A DNA stretch of 6,773 bases from Anaerolineales bacterium UBA6668 (GTDB lineage: Bacteria > Chloroflexota > Anaerolineae > Anaerolineales > UBA6668): contig DKKK01000057.1 of NCBI GenBank assembly GCA_002455215.1, positions 1 to 6,773 on the forward strand, given 5' to 3'. Of this stretch, positions 1 to 6,600 are shown in pieces (the first letter of the stretch is position 1; every line of letters starts with the position of its first letter). The notes beneath the pieces were generated by a model, which was given only the letters and a program-made list of their open reading frames with translations, was not told the origin of the DNA and made no database searches. The translations under genes and the position numbers were made by a program.

Positions 1-8
1 TGTTTCTT

Positions 9-33
9 AAGACGCTGTGTTGGGCGTTTTTTT
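9..33 (+). terminator. Candidate rho-independent terminator (plus strand)
   Basis: A 7-bp stem (AAGACGC at 9-15 with GCGTTTT at 24-30, one G-T wobble) encloses an 8-base loop and runs into seven T residues at 27-33. It would end transcription of a plus-strand gene lying left of the window; a TAA at 8-10 could be that gene's stop, but its frame cannot be checked. It abuts the stop of the minus-strand antitoxin gene at 32-34, so the two genes would be convergent. The stem is short and partly built from the T run, so the call is weak. Confidence 0.3.
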
Positions 34-259
34 ACGAGAACCTTGCTCTACTTTCATGAATTGCGTCAAGAATATCAGCTTTAGAAATTGGAAGCTTTAC
101 GCTTCGCACATCAAATGGCGAAGTTTTTGGAAGTTTTTCTGGGCGAATAATAAATACACGTCCATCGCGGCTTCTCAACTTCACTTGTCCTTCCATTAAT
201 GCTCTCTCTAGTAAAGTTGAAAGCCGCTCACGTGCTTCAGAATAAGAATAAGTAGTCAT
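32..259 (-). CDS. Phd/YefM-like antitoxin of a type II toxin-antitoxin pair
   Basis: A 75-aa protein starting MTTYSYSEARERLSTLLERA. This opening (short strand, then 'SEAR' and an amphipathic helix) is typical of Phd/YefM-family antitoxins, which bind operator DNA through the N-terminal domain and neutralise the toxin with a C-terminal tail. A basic segment 'VKLRSRDGRVFIIRPE' (about residues 26-41) matches the 'RRKDGxxFxxRP' stretch of small antitoxins paired with PIN toxins, and the acidic-to-basic C-terminus ('ADILDAIHESRARFS') is the likely toxin-binding part. ATG at 259-257 lies 2 bases after the toxin stop with no clear ribosome binding site, so translation is probably coupled to the toxin reading frame. 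The order toxin-then-antitoxin is the reverse of the most common vapBC layout. Family assignment is from sequence pattern; cognate function is inferred. Base composition is AT-rich compared with the rest of the window. Confidence 0.75.
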   Translation of the reverse strand: MTTYSYSEARERLSTLLERALMEGQVKLRSRDGRVFIIRPEKLPKTSPFDVRSVKLPISKADILDAIHESRARFS

Positions 260-261
260 GG

Positions 262-655
262 TTACACATCAAGAACCTGAATTCCTTCTTGCTTGGCAAT
301 TTCAATCATGTTTTGGTCAAGTGAAATTAATGGTAAGTTATGTTCAATCGCACAACGAAGAATATATGCGTCATAAGCGTAGATTTTATGATTACCTGCA
401 AGCCGTACTGCTTCCTTCAAATCTATTTCTACAATTTCCAGCAAAATTTCTTGATAAATCTCAATGGCTTCAATGGCTTGTTCCAAAGTAATACGAGAAC
501 GCTTTAACATTGCAGAAAAGGCATTACCCAACTTCCCAGTCAATAGAAGGTGGCACAACAATAGTTGCGTCTTTTGTCAGTTCAATCAGCCTTGCTTTTT
601 CTGCTTCACCAGCGACTACTGCAATAATGGTTGATGTATCAGCAACGATTCTCAT
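262..655 (-). pseudogene. VapC-like PIN-domain toxin, interrupted by a +1 frameshift
   Basis: Two reading frames join into one 130-aa PIN-domain protein if one G is removed from the GGG at 529-527 (minus strand). The first frame starts at ATG 655-653 (in-frame TAG two codons upstream, GGAA seven bases upstream) and gives MRIVADTSTIIAVVAGEAEK..., ending 'DWEVG' then TAA at 526-524. The second frame resumes 'NAFSAMLKRSRITLEQ' and runs to TAA at 264-262. In the joined protein the four acidic PIN residues are all in place: D6 (MRIVAD), E41 (WEVGNAF), D95 (YAYDAY) and D113 (SLDQ). PIN toxins are metal-dependent ribonucleases that cleave tRNA, rRNA or mRNA. The region length is 394 bases, one more than 131 codons, which is exactly what a single insertion predicts. 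As written, no single frame contains the full active site, so it should be inactive. A sequencing error or a recoding event cannot be excluded. Confidence 0.8.
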
Positions 656-770
656 TGGCTATTTCCGTTTTTGTCAACATATAATCTACGGACGATTTTC
701 ATATCCAGAAAATGATCTGCATAACCCACCGAACAAGGATTCTATCGGGAAAATGCCTCTATAAAATACC

Positions 771-785
771 GTAAAAAAATTTTAC
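771..785. repeat. A/T-rich palindrome in intergenic DNA
   Basis: GTAAAA (771-776) and TTTTAC (780-785) are perfect inverted repeats around three A residues. The site lies about 115 bases upstream of the toxin start and just beyond the possible small ORF that follows the glycosyltransferase. It could be a weak bidirectional termination hairpin or an operator-like palindrome for the toxin-antitoxin genes. With only A-T pairs in most of the stem, chance is also reasonable. Confidence 0.2.
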
Positions 786-790
786 CACAT

Positions 791-922
791 TTATTTCACA
801 AAGACTTTGAATCCTACCTTCTCAAAACCATCCGCATAAACACACCTCATCCCTGACCTTATCTCGATTGGATTCAACGCTACATCCGCTTCTGCAAAGA
901 GAATTCTGAATGCTTTCGTCAT
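791..922 (-). CDS. Possible 43-aa small protein overlapping the glycosyltransferase stop
   Basis: An ATG at 922-920 overlaps the glycosyltransferase TGA (921-919) as ATGA, the classic arrangement for coupled translation. The frame runs 43 codons, starting [20 protein letters not shown] and ending 'DGFEKVGFKVFVK' before TAA at 793-791. There is no signal peptide, membrane segment or family I recognise. Against it: no ribosome binding site, AGA/AGG/ATA codons unlike the glycosyltransferase, and AT-rich composition. It may be intergenic DNA with a chance ORF or a remnant of another gene. Confidence 0.25.
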   Translation of the reverse strand: MTKAFRILFAEADVALNPIEIRSGMRCVYADGFEKVGFKVFVK

Positions 923-2223
923 CCGAGAGACATAGGGGCACCTGAAATTGGCACGGCTCCTTCCTTTAAGTAGCTTCTCACCCAAGCCACAACAGCCCCC
1001 ACCCCATCTTCTTTCGCAATGGCTTTGGCAAATTGCTGGGCTTTGCCACGCAGGGCAGAATCTCGGCTGGCTGTTTGCAAGGCCTGTGCAAAACTTTCGG
1101 CAGTGAGATGCTTGCGGAAGAGCGGGCGCGTGCCCACCCCGCGCTGATAAGCCAAATCACCCCAGAAGAACTGGTCGCCAAAGCCGGGCAAGGGAATGTG
1201 GGGCACACCCGCCCGAAAAACCGCCCCAGTGGTGCCAGCCCCACAATGGTGCGCCACCGCCGCCATTTGCGGAAACAGCCAGTCATGCGGAGTCGCTCCA
1301 ATTGGCAAAAGGTCATCCCCAAAAGCCAAATCGCCCAGCCCCAAATTTCCGGTGTAAAAAACCGCCCGCACCCCCGCCCGCCGCACCGCCTTCTGCACCA
1401 ATTCCACAAACGCTTGCGGCTCCACCGCCGACATACTGCCCAATCCAATATACACAGGCGCAGTTCCACTTTGCAAAAAATCAACCAAGTTGGCGGGGGG
1501 TGTCCATTGGGCGGATTGGTTTAAGAACCAGTAGCCCAGCACTTGCTTGTGTGCATCCCAATCCGGGGGAGCAGGCAGAACACTGGGGGAATAGCCATAC
1601 AACATGGGATAACCAGAACGCTGGTGCGGGAAATCGCCCCAAAAAGGCACAGGGGGCATGCCCAGCAGGGTTTTTCGCACAGCTTGCACATCTCGGCGGT
1701 TGATTTGCCAAATAATTTGGTCGCCCAGCCAATGACTAAGCCATTTGCTCCAGCCCGGTATCGCCGGATTAAACTGCCGTAGTCCAATACTATTGAAATA
1801 GCGAGTGGGAGTCATGGGTTGCAAAAACACCCCCGCCGAGCGCACGCCCAATTTTTGCGCCACATGGTAGCCTGCCACCCCCAAAAAAGCCCACAAAATC
1901 AGGTCACTCCCCGCACACAAATCCAGCGTCATTTGGAAGGTTTGGCGCAATGCCGGTCGCCCAAGTGCCGCCAGTTCTTGCATGGCTTTGATTGGGTTGC
2001 CTTCTGTCACCAGATGCCGCCCTTCGGGAGATTGCAAAATGCGGATTGGGTCGCTGTTGGGAATGCCGTGATAGCTCATTCCCGCTGGGGCAACCAAGCC
2101 TTCAAAGCCTTCGCCCGAGATAAATTTTACGCTGTGCCCAGCCTGCACCAGCCCCTGCCCTAGCGCAACATACGGCTGAACATCGCCGCGCGAACCGATG
2201 GAAATGATGGTAATGACAGACAT
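919..2223 (-). CDS. GT1-family glycosyltransferase, UDP-glucuronosyl/sterol glucosyltransferase-like (UGT80-like)
   Basis: A complete 434-aa GT-B glycosyltransferase. The N-terminal acceptor domain opens with [20 protein letters not shown] (residues 2-21), the glycine-rich start of the 'glycosyltransferase 28 N-terminal' domain found in sterol 3-beta-glucosyltransferases and macrolide/rhamnosyl transferases. The C-terminal nucleotide-sugar domain contains '[13 protein letters not shown]', then 'PHDWLFPQ' (from about residue 312), H325-H326-C-G-A-G-T-T, and the donor-sugar residues D350-Q351 in '[10 protein letters not shown]'. These match the UDP-glycosyltransferase signature, so transfer of a hexose from a nucleotide sugar to a lipid or small hydrophobic acceptor is expected in the cytosol or at the membrane face; the acceptor (sterol, hopanoid, carotenoid or other) cannot be read from the sequence. 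Length is normal for the bacterial family (about 400-450 aa). There are no transmembrane segments. ATG at 2223 is chosen because the domain starts directly there; no ribosome binding site precedes it, and a heptamer array begins 9 bases upstream. Confidence 0.9.
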   Translation of the reverse strand: MSVITIISIGSRGDVQPYVALGQGLVQAGHSVKFISGEGFEGLVAPAGMSYHGIPNSDPIRILQSPEGRHLVTEGNPIKAMQELAALGRPALRQTFQMTLDLCAGSDLILWAFLGVAGYHVAQKLGVRSAGVFLQPMTPTRYFNSIGLRQFNPAIPGWSKWLSHWLGDQIIWQINRRDVQAVRKTLLGMPPVPFWGDFPHQRSGYPMLYGYSPSVLPAPPDWDAHKQVLGYWFLNQSAQWTPPANLVDFLQSGTAPVYIGLGSMSAVEPQAFVELVQKAVRRAGVRAVFYTGNLGLGDLAFGDDLLPIGATPHDWLFPQMAAVAHHCGAGTTGAVFRAGVPHIPLPGFGDQFFWGDLAYQRGVGTRPLFRKHLTAESFAQALQTASRDSALRGKAQQFAKAIAKEDGVGAVVAWVRSYLKEGAVPISGAPMSLG

Positions 2224-2232
2224 AGTGGATGT

Positions 2233-2407
2233 GGGATGCGGAATACGGGATACGGAGTACGGGATACGGGATGCGGAATACGGAATACGGGATACGGGAT
2301 ACGGAGTACGGAATACGGGTTACGGAATACGGGTTACGGAATACGGGTTACGGAATACGGGTTACGGAATACGGGTTACGGGTTACGGGATACGGGATAC
2401 GGAATAC
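2233..2407 (+). repeat. Tandem heptanucleotide array, 25 units (consensus GGRDTRC)
   Basis: Twenty-five consecutive 7-base units fill 175 bases with no insertion or deletion: GGAATAC x9, GGGTTAC x6, GGGATAC x6, GGAGTAC x2, GGGATGC x2, then a degraded unit GGGAGAA at 2408-2414. Positions 1, 2, 5 and 7 (G, G, T, C) never vary; only positions 3 (A/G), 4 (A/G/T) and 6 (A/G) change. Such arrays resemble the short tandemly repeated repetitive (STRR) heptamers known from filamentous cyanobacteria. Because 7 is not a multiple of 3 and no stop arises in the three plus-strand frames, spurious proteins rich in 'GYGIRNT' can be called here; these are not listed as genes. The plus strand is G-rich (GG or GGG every 7 bases). 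Confidence 0.97.
2310..2379 (+). repeat. Higher-order 14-bp repeat inside the heptamer array (5 exact copies)
   Basis: Within the array the two units GGAATAC and GGGTTAC alternate strictly five times (70 bases) with no mismatch, forming an exact 14-bp dimer repeat. The flanking units are more mixed, so this block looks like the most recently expanded part of the array, by slippage or unequal exchange of dimers. Confidence 0.95.
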
Positions 2408-2414
2408 GGGAGAA

Positions 2415-2484
2415 TCATCCCGAAACTACCCGTGCCGGTTATAGCCACCGACTCTGCTTGCGTTATCAGGGAAGAATCCACTTT
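2415..2484. other. Spacer between the two repeat arrays
   Basis: About 70 bases of non-repetitive DNA separate the heptamer array from the 45-bp array. A short hairpin (CGGGA 2407-2411 with TCCCG 2418-2422) sits at the junction. On the minus strand TATAAC at 2443-2438 is a possible -10 hexamer for the glycosyltransferase, but no convincing -35 accompanies it, and its transcript would carry the whole heptamer array as leader. No gene is seen. Confidence 0.4.
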
Positions 2485-2684
2485 TCTAATCCGCGCCATC
2501 CCACAATCCGTCCCATCCGCTTTCACTGCTCTAATCCGCGCCATCCCACAATCCGTCCCATCTGCGTTCACTGCTCTAATCCGCGTCATCCCATAATCCG
2601 TTCAATCCGCGTACTGAATCCTGAACCGTCTCATCCCACAATCCGTCCCATCTGCGTTCACTGCTCTAATCCGCGTACTGAATC
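2485..2684 (+). repeat. 45-bp tandem repeat made of five 9-bp sub-units, about 4.5 copies
   Basis: Copies begin at 2485, 2530, 2575, 2620 and 2665 (last partial), in constant 45-base phase. The first two differ at 2 of 45 bases, and 2542-2586 is repeated exactly at 2632-2676, two periods later. Copy 3 and copy 5 share a variant ending, AATCCGCGTACTGAATC (2604-2620 and 2668-2684). Each unit divides into five 9-base sub-units related to TAATCCGCG, such as CCATCCCAC, AATCCGTCC and CATCCGCTT, with a more diverged fifth (TCACTGCTC). The period is a multiple of three, so reading frames stay open and show a 15-residue periodicity; I regard these as artefacts. The right end overlaps the 3' end of the DinB-fold gene. 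The function is unknown. Confidence 0.93.
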
Positions 2685-3245
2685 AGGTGCGTGTTTCACC
2701 TGTCTCATAATTTCGCGCAATTGTTCCAAATGGTCAAAATTGTGCTTCAAACCTAGCATGTGACGATAAACACAATTGACGGGTCGCCCATGAAAATCGG
2801 CAGTGGTGTTGAAATTGGGAGTATCGGGCCACAAATCTAAGCAAGCCAACACCATGCGCCGGCTTTCGGCAAACCGCGCATGCAACTGCTCAGCGGTGGT
2901 GACAGCCATCCAGTGCGTTTCGATGCGGCTTCGCCCTGCCCGCTCCACACCACGCGCCAGCTCTGCCGCCAAAAAAGCGGCTTCTTCGTTGCTGGCAGTC
3001 AAATGCACCACCACATGCGCCAAAGTCCACGCCATGCGTTTTTCTTCTTCGCTTGCCGCGCCTTCATCCCAAGCCTGTGGGTCTGTCGGCTGAAAGGTAA
3101 CAAACCGATCTGTGGCAGGGGCGATGATTTCTGCCACACAGTCATACATTTCAATCGTTTCACGGCGTACATCCGCAAAAGTCAGGTCTGCCACCAAATC
3201 GGCAAAACGCATTTCTTTGCGGGCTACTGCGGAATAATCTAACAT
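2658..3245 (-). CDS. DinB-fold (DinB/YfiT superfamily) putative metalloenzyme
   Basis: A 195-aa, mainly helical protein. H77 and H81 in 'WTLAHVVVHLTASNEEAAF' and the C-terminal helix 'HMLGLKHNFDHLEQLREI' (H162, H168, H172) match the DinB-like four-helix fold, where three histidines bind a divalent metal. Family members include thiol-dependent S-transferases and isomerases; the name comes from Bacillus damage-inducible dinB and has nothing to do with DNA polymerase IV. The substrate cannot be told. ATG at 3245 lies 6 bases after the stop of the 94-aa gene, and AAGGA within that gene's last codons is the likely but rather distant ribosome binding site. The last eight residues (DSVRGLEQ) and the TGA are encoded by repeat sequence (2658-2684), so the original C-terminus was probably replaced or extended. 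No signal peptide or membrane segment is seen. Confidence 0.75.
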   Translation of the reverse strand: MLDYSAVARKEMRFADLVADLTFADVRRETIEMYDCVAEIIAPATDRFVTFQPTDPQAWDEGAASEEEKRMAWTLAHVVVHLTASNEEAAFLAAELARGVERAGRSRIETHWMAVTTAEQLHARFAESRRMVLACLDLWPDTPNFNTTADFHGRPVNCVYRHMLGLKHNFDHLEQLREIMRQVKHAPDSVRGLEQ

Positions 3246-3251
3246 AATTTT

Positions 3252-3536
3252 TTACTGTTCCTTTTTAATGACCGCCAACATGGCGTGCAGATTGGCTTCG
3301 TGAACGCAAGCGTGAAGATCTTGCTCACCGGCTTCGGCTGGCAATGTGCTGAGTGACGCCAACAGGTTGCGAATCGTAATGGCATACATCCGCGCATCGC
3401 GAGCACGTTTTTCGTTGCCAGAATCGGCAAACTTTTTGGCAATTTTCTCTTCCCAATGGCGTGCCAAATACAACAAGGCAAATTCCATTTGTTCGAGTTC
3501 TTGTTCAGGGGTACGTTGAAGGGGTATTTCGTCCAT
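3252..3536 (-). CDS. Hypothetical 94-aa helical protein, first gene of a two-gene unit
   Basis: The protein begins MDEIPLQRTPEQELEQMEFA and is charged and almost wholly helical by inspection, with an 'EEKIAKKFADSGNEKRARDARMYA' basic-acidic middle and a C-terminal 'VHEANLHAMLAVIKKEQ'. I recognise no family, no membrane segment and no catalytic motif; the two late histidines (HACVHEANLH) are the only suggestive residues. ATG at 3536 is favoured because an in-frame TAA lies four codons upstream and a perfect TATAAT sits 8 bases before the start. The gene is separated from the DinB-fold gene by only 6 bases, so the two are probably co-transcribed and may share a role. Confidence 0.7.
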   Translation of the reverse strand: MDEIPLQRTPEQELEQMEFALLYLARHWEEKIAKKFADSGNEKRARDARMYAITIRNLLASLSTLPAEAGEQDLHACVHEANLHAMLAVIKKEQ

Positions 3537-3544
3537 AATGGCTA

Positions 3545-3550
3545 ATTATA
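3545..3550 (-). promoter_or_regulatory. -10 element (TATAAT) for the 94-aa/DinB unit
   Basis: A perfect TATAAT on the minus strand ends 8 bases before the ATG at 3536. The expected transcription start, 6-8 bases downstream of the hexamer, falls at about 3537-3539, so the mRNA would begin almost on the start codon and be leaderless. No good -35 is seen at 16-18 bases, and there is no ribosome binding site, which agrees with a leaderless message. Confidence 0.5.
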
Positions 3551-3571
3551 TCAAAGCAGGAAGAAAGTTTG

Positions 3572-3580
3572 TGCTAAAAT
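3572..3580 (+). promoter_or_regulatory. Candidate extended -10 promoter for the DNA polymerase gene
   Basis: TGCTAAAAT on the plus strand is an extended -10 (TGn plus TAAAAT, five of six matches to TATAAT) and can work without a strong -35, which is absent. Initiation near 3587 would give a leader of about 80 bases to the GTG at 3667. No experimental or comparative support is available. Confidence 0.3.
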
Positions 3581-3623
3581 GGGTGAGCTAGGAGCGATAT
3601 CATTCACAATTCTCACATCCCAG

Positions 3624-3646
3624 TTAATTTCTTAATTGCTTTAATT
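3624..3646. promoter_or_regulatory. Three spaced TTAATT direct repeats upstream of the polymerase gene
   Basis: TTAATT occurs at 3624-3629, 3632-3637 and 3641-3646, 8-9 bases apart, in the gap between divergent genes. This could be a regulator-binding site or simply AT-rich promoter DNA. I saw no recognisable LexA-type palindrome in the 130-base gap. Confidence 0.25.
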
Positions 3647-3666
3647 CAAGTTTCCCACGCATCCCC

Positions 3667-6600
3667 GTGCCCATCCATCTAACTGCCCACTCTGCCTACT
3701 CGCTTCAAGCGGGACTGTGCTTGCCACGCGAGTTGGCGCAAGCCGCCCAGCAGAATGCAATGCCCGCCATTGGGCTAACCGATGACGGCTTGTTGAGCGG
3801 TGCAGTGGAATTTGTGCAGGCTTGTGCTGAAGTGGGCGTGAAGCCTTTGCTCGGGTTGGAAATTGCCCTGCAAGTAGGGGCATCTCCCCCAAGCAAGCTA
3901 ACCCTGCTCGCCCAAGACCGCACCGGCTGGAAGAACCTTTGCCAACTGAGCACGGCACAAGCCTTTGCGGCTCCCCACCACAGCCTTTCACTCACCGAAT
4001 TAGCCGCCGCCAGTGTTGGTTTGCTGGCTTTCGAAAGTGCCACCAACGACCCGCACGGGCTCCGTTTGCAAGCTTTGCGCGACATCTTTCCGGCAAGCCT
4101 GTACGTGGCACTCACCGACCCCGACCGTGCCTACCCGCTCACCCGGCTCGCCCAACAGTACCAACTGCCGAGTGTGGTTCGCCACCCGCTCTACTACCTG
4201 CACGCCAGCCAAGCCCCACTCCAGCGAGTAGTTTCTGCCATCCGCCACAACCTGCCCATCCACCATCTGCCCGACTCGTTGTGTGCGCCTGCCTATGCGC
4301 ACTTTCTTTCACCTGCCGAACTTTCCCAACGCTTTTGGCACTTTCCCACTGCCCTTGCCAACACGCTTGAAGTTGCTGAGCGCATCCATTTGCAACTGCC
4401 GCTGGGTGTCCCACACCTGCCGCGTATCCCCCTGCCCGCGGGTGTATCTGCCGATGATGCGTTACGCCAACAAGCCTACGCCGGTGCCATGCGGCACTAT
4501 GGAGAATTGACCCCACACATCACCGCCCGCTTGGAGCACGAACTCGGCGTAATTGCCCGCATGGGGTTTGCGCCTGTCTTTCTCATTGTGCAAGAAGCGT
4601 TGGATTTTGCGCGTCAGCAAGACATTCCGCACTCTTCGCGTGGGTCAGCGGCAGGCTCTTTGGTGGCGCACTGTTTGGGCATCACCAGCCCAGACCCGCT
4701 CAGCTTAAATCTGTACTTCGAGCGGTTTCTCAATCCGGCGCGTTCCAGCCCGCCAGATATTGACACCGATTTGTGTTCGCGCCGCCGTGATGAAGTGATT
4801 CAGCACGTTTTTGAGCGCTATGGCAGTGAACGAGTGGCAATGGTGGCTACTGTCAACCATTACCGCCCGCGCTCGGCACTGGCAGATGTGGCAAAAGCCT
4901 ATGGACTGCCGCCACAAACCGCCCGTCAACTGGCAAGCCACCTGCCCCACCATTACTTTGGCGAACGCCCCAGTGCCACACCCGACCAGCCGCCATTTGC
5001 CAGCCTAGCGCAACAATTCCCGCACTATGCCACTGTCTTCGAGTCTGCTCAAGCCTTGCTCAAGCTACCCCGCCATTTGTCGGTTCACCCTGGCGGGGTA
5101 GTGGTTGCTCCCCAGTCGTTAACCGAACTAACCGCGCTCATGCCTTCCGGCGCAAAGGGCGTAACCATTACCCAGTTTGATTTGGAGGCGGTGGAAGCAT
5201 TGGGCTTGGTCAAAATCGATTTGTTGGGCATTCGTGGGCTGACGGTGCTGGGGGATGTGGCGGGGTTTGTGCAATCGACCCGCCCAGCCGAATTTGCCAG
5301 CCCGCTGGCAGTGCTGGATTCTGCCGGTGAAAGCGATGCAAGGGTGGCAGAGCGCATTGAAAATGGGCAAACCATTGGCTGTTTTCAAGTAGAAAGCCCA
5401 GGTATGCGTGCCATTTTGCGTGAGATTCGCGCCCGCAGTGTGGATGATATCATGGCGGCATTGGCACTCTTTCGTCCGGGACCGCTAATGGGTGGGCTAA
5501 AATCTGCCTTTGTGCGCCGTTTTCGCCAGTTGGAAGCCGTTCAACACCTCCACCCTGCCCTTGCCAACTTGCTGGATGATACCTTTGGCGTGATTTTGTA
5601 CCAAGAGCAGGTGCTTCGCCTGGCACACCAACTGGCAGGCTTGAGCTTGGCTGAAGCGGACCTGCTCCGGCGTGCCATGAGTCACTTTGACCCGGGCAAG
5701 CAAATGCAGACCTTGCAAGAAAAATTCATCCGCGAAACGCAGGCGCGTACTGGCATGGGGGCAGATACGGCTGGGCGGGTGTGGGAGATGATGGCGGCAT
5801 TTGCGGGTTATGGCTTTCCCAAAGCGCACGCGGCATCCTATGCGCGGGTGGCGTGGCAATCGGCATATTGTAAGGAATATTTCCCGGCAGAATTTATGGC
5901 GGCGGTGCTGGCAAATTGGGGCGGCTACTACAGCCAGCGCGTCTATTTGAGCGAAGCGCGGCGGTTGGGGCTGGGCATTCATCCGCCACAACTGCAGGTT
6001 TCGCGGCGCGATTTTGCGGCAATTGCACTGCCCGGACAGCCCAAAGCACTGTATATGGGGCTTGACCAAGTGAAAGGACTGACCCAGCGCACCATCGAGC
6101 GCATTTTGCAATTGCGCCCTTTCTATTCTTTGGAAGATTTTCTCACCCGCGCCGACCCCCGCCCGCCAGAAGCGTTGGCACTGGCAAGTGTGGGCGGGCT
6201 GAGTGATTTTGGTAATATCCCTACTGTGCAAAAAATTGTGCAGAGTGGCAGTTGGCAAGCCGGGCAACAGCGGCTATTTGGCTTTGAAAGTGAACCCTTG
6301 CCGGATTGGAGTTTGGAGCAAAAACTGAACGCACAGCAGGAGCTACTCGGATGCAGTGTTTCGGCGCACCCGCTAGAACTTCACCGCAAGATGCTGGAAC
6401 AGGCAGGAGCCATCAGCTTGTTGGCGGCTAGCGAACAGCAGGGCAAGCGGGTGGTGGTGGCAGGCATTCGGCAAACCATGCGAAAAGTACACCTACGGCG
6501 TGGCGAGTCGGCACTGGCTCTGACCCTTGAAGATGCTAGTGGCATGTTGGCAGTGTGGGTTCCCCCGCTGGTTTTTGCTCGTTTCAGCCGCTTGTGGGGC

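Noticed and set aside
510..764. 84-codon plus-strand ORF
   Set aside because: It lies antisense to the N-terminal part of the PIN toxin, whose MRIVADTS start and active-site residues explain the sequence.
978..1484. 168-codon minus-strand ORF in another frame of the glycosyltransferase
   Set aside because: Its Trp/Cys/Arg-rich product shows no family pattern, while the overlapping frame carries the complete GT1 signature.
2233..2484. Insertion sequence or MITE
   Set aside because: No transposase, no terminal inverted repeats and no target duplication were found around the arrays.
2485..2684. CRISPR array
   Set aside because: Units are contiguous 45-bp repeats of 9-bp sub-units with no unique spacers, and no cas genes are present.
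2198..2763. Long plus-strand frames encoding GYGIRNT-like and SNPRHPTIRPI-like repetitive proteins
   Set aside because: They are open only because the 7-bp and 45-bp arrays lack stop codons in those frames; they overlap the start of the glycosyltransferase and the end of the DinB-fold gene, and have no ribosome binding site or recognisable domain.
3537..3666. LexA/SOS box between the divergent genes
   Set aside because: I looked for GAAC-N4-GTTC, GTAC-type and other LexA palindromes and found none; the TTAATT repeats are direct, not inverted.
5497..6267. 256-codon minus-strand ORF
   Set aside because: It is antisense to the conserved catalytic core of the DNA polymerase and its product is low-complexity with many Cys, His and Arg residues, typical of a shadow frame in GC-rich DNA.
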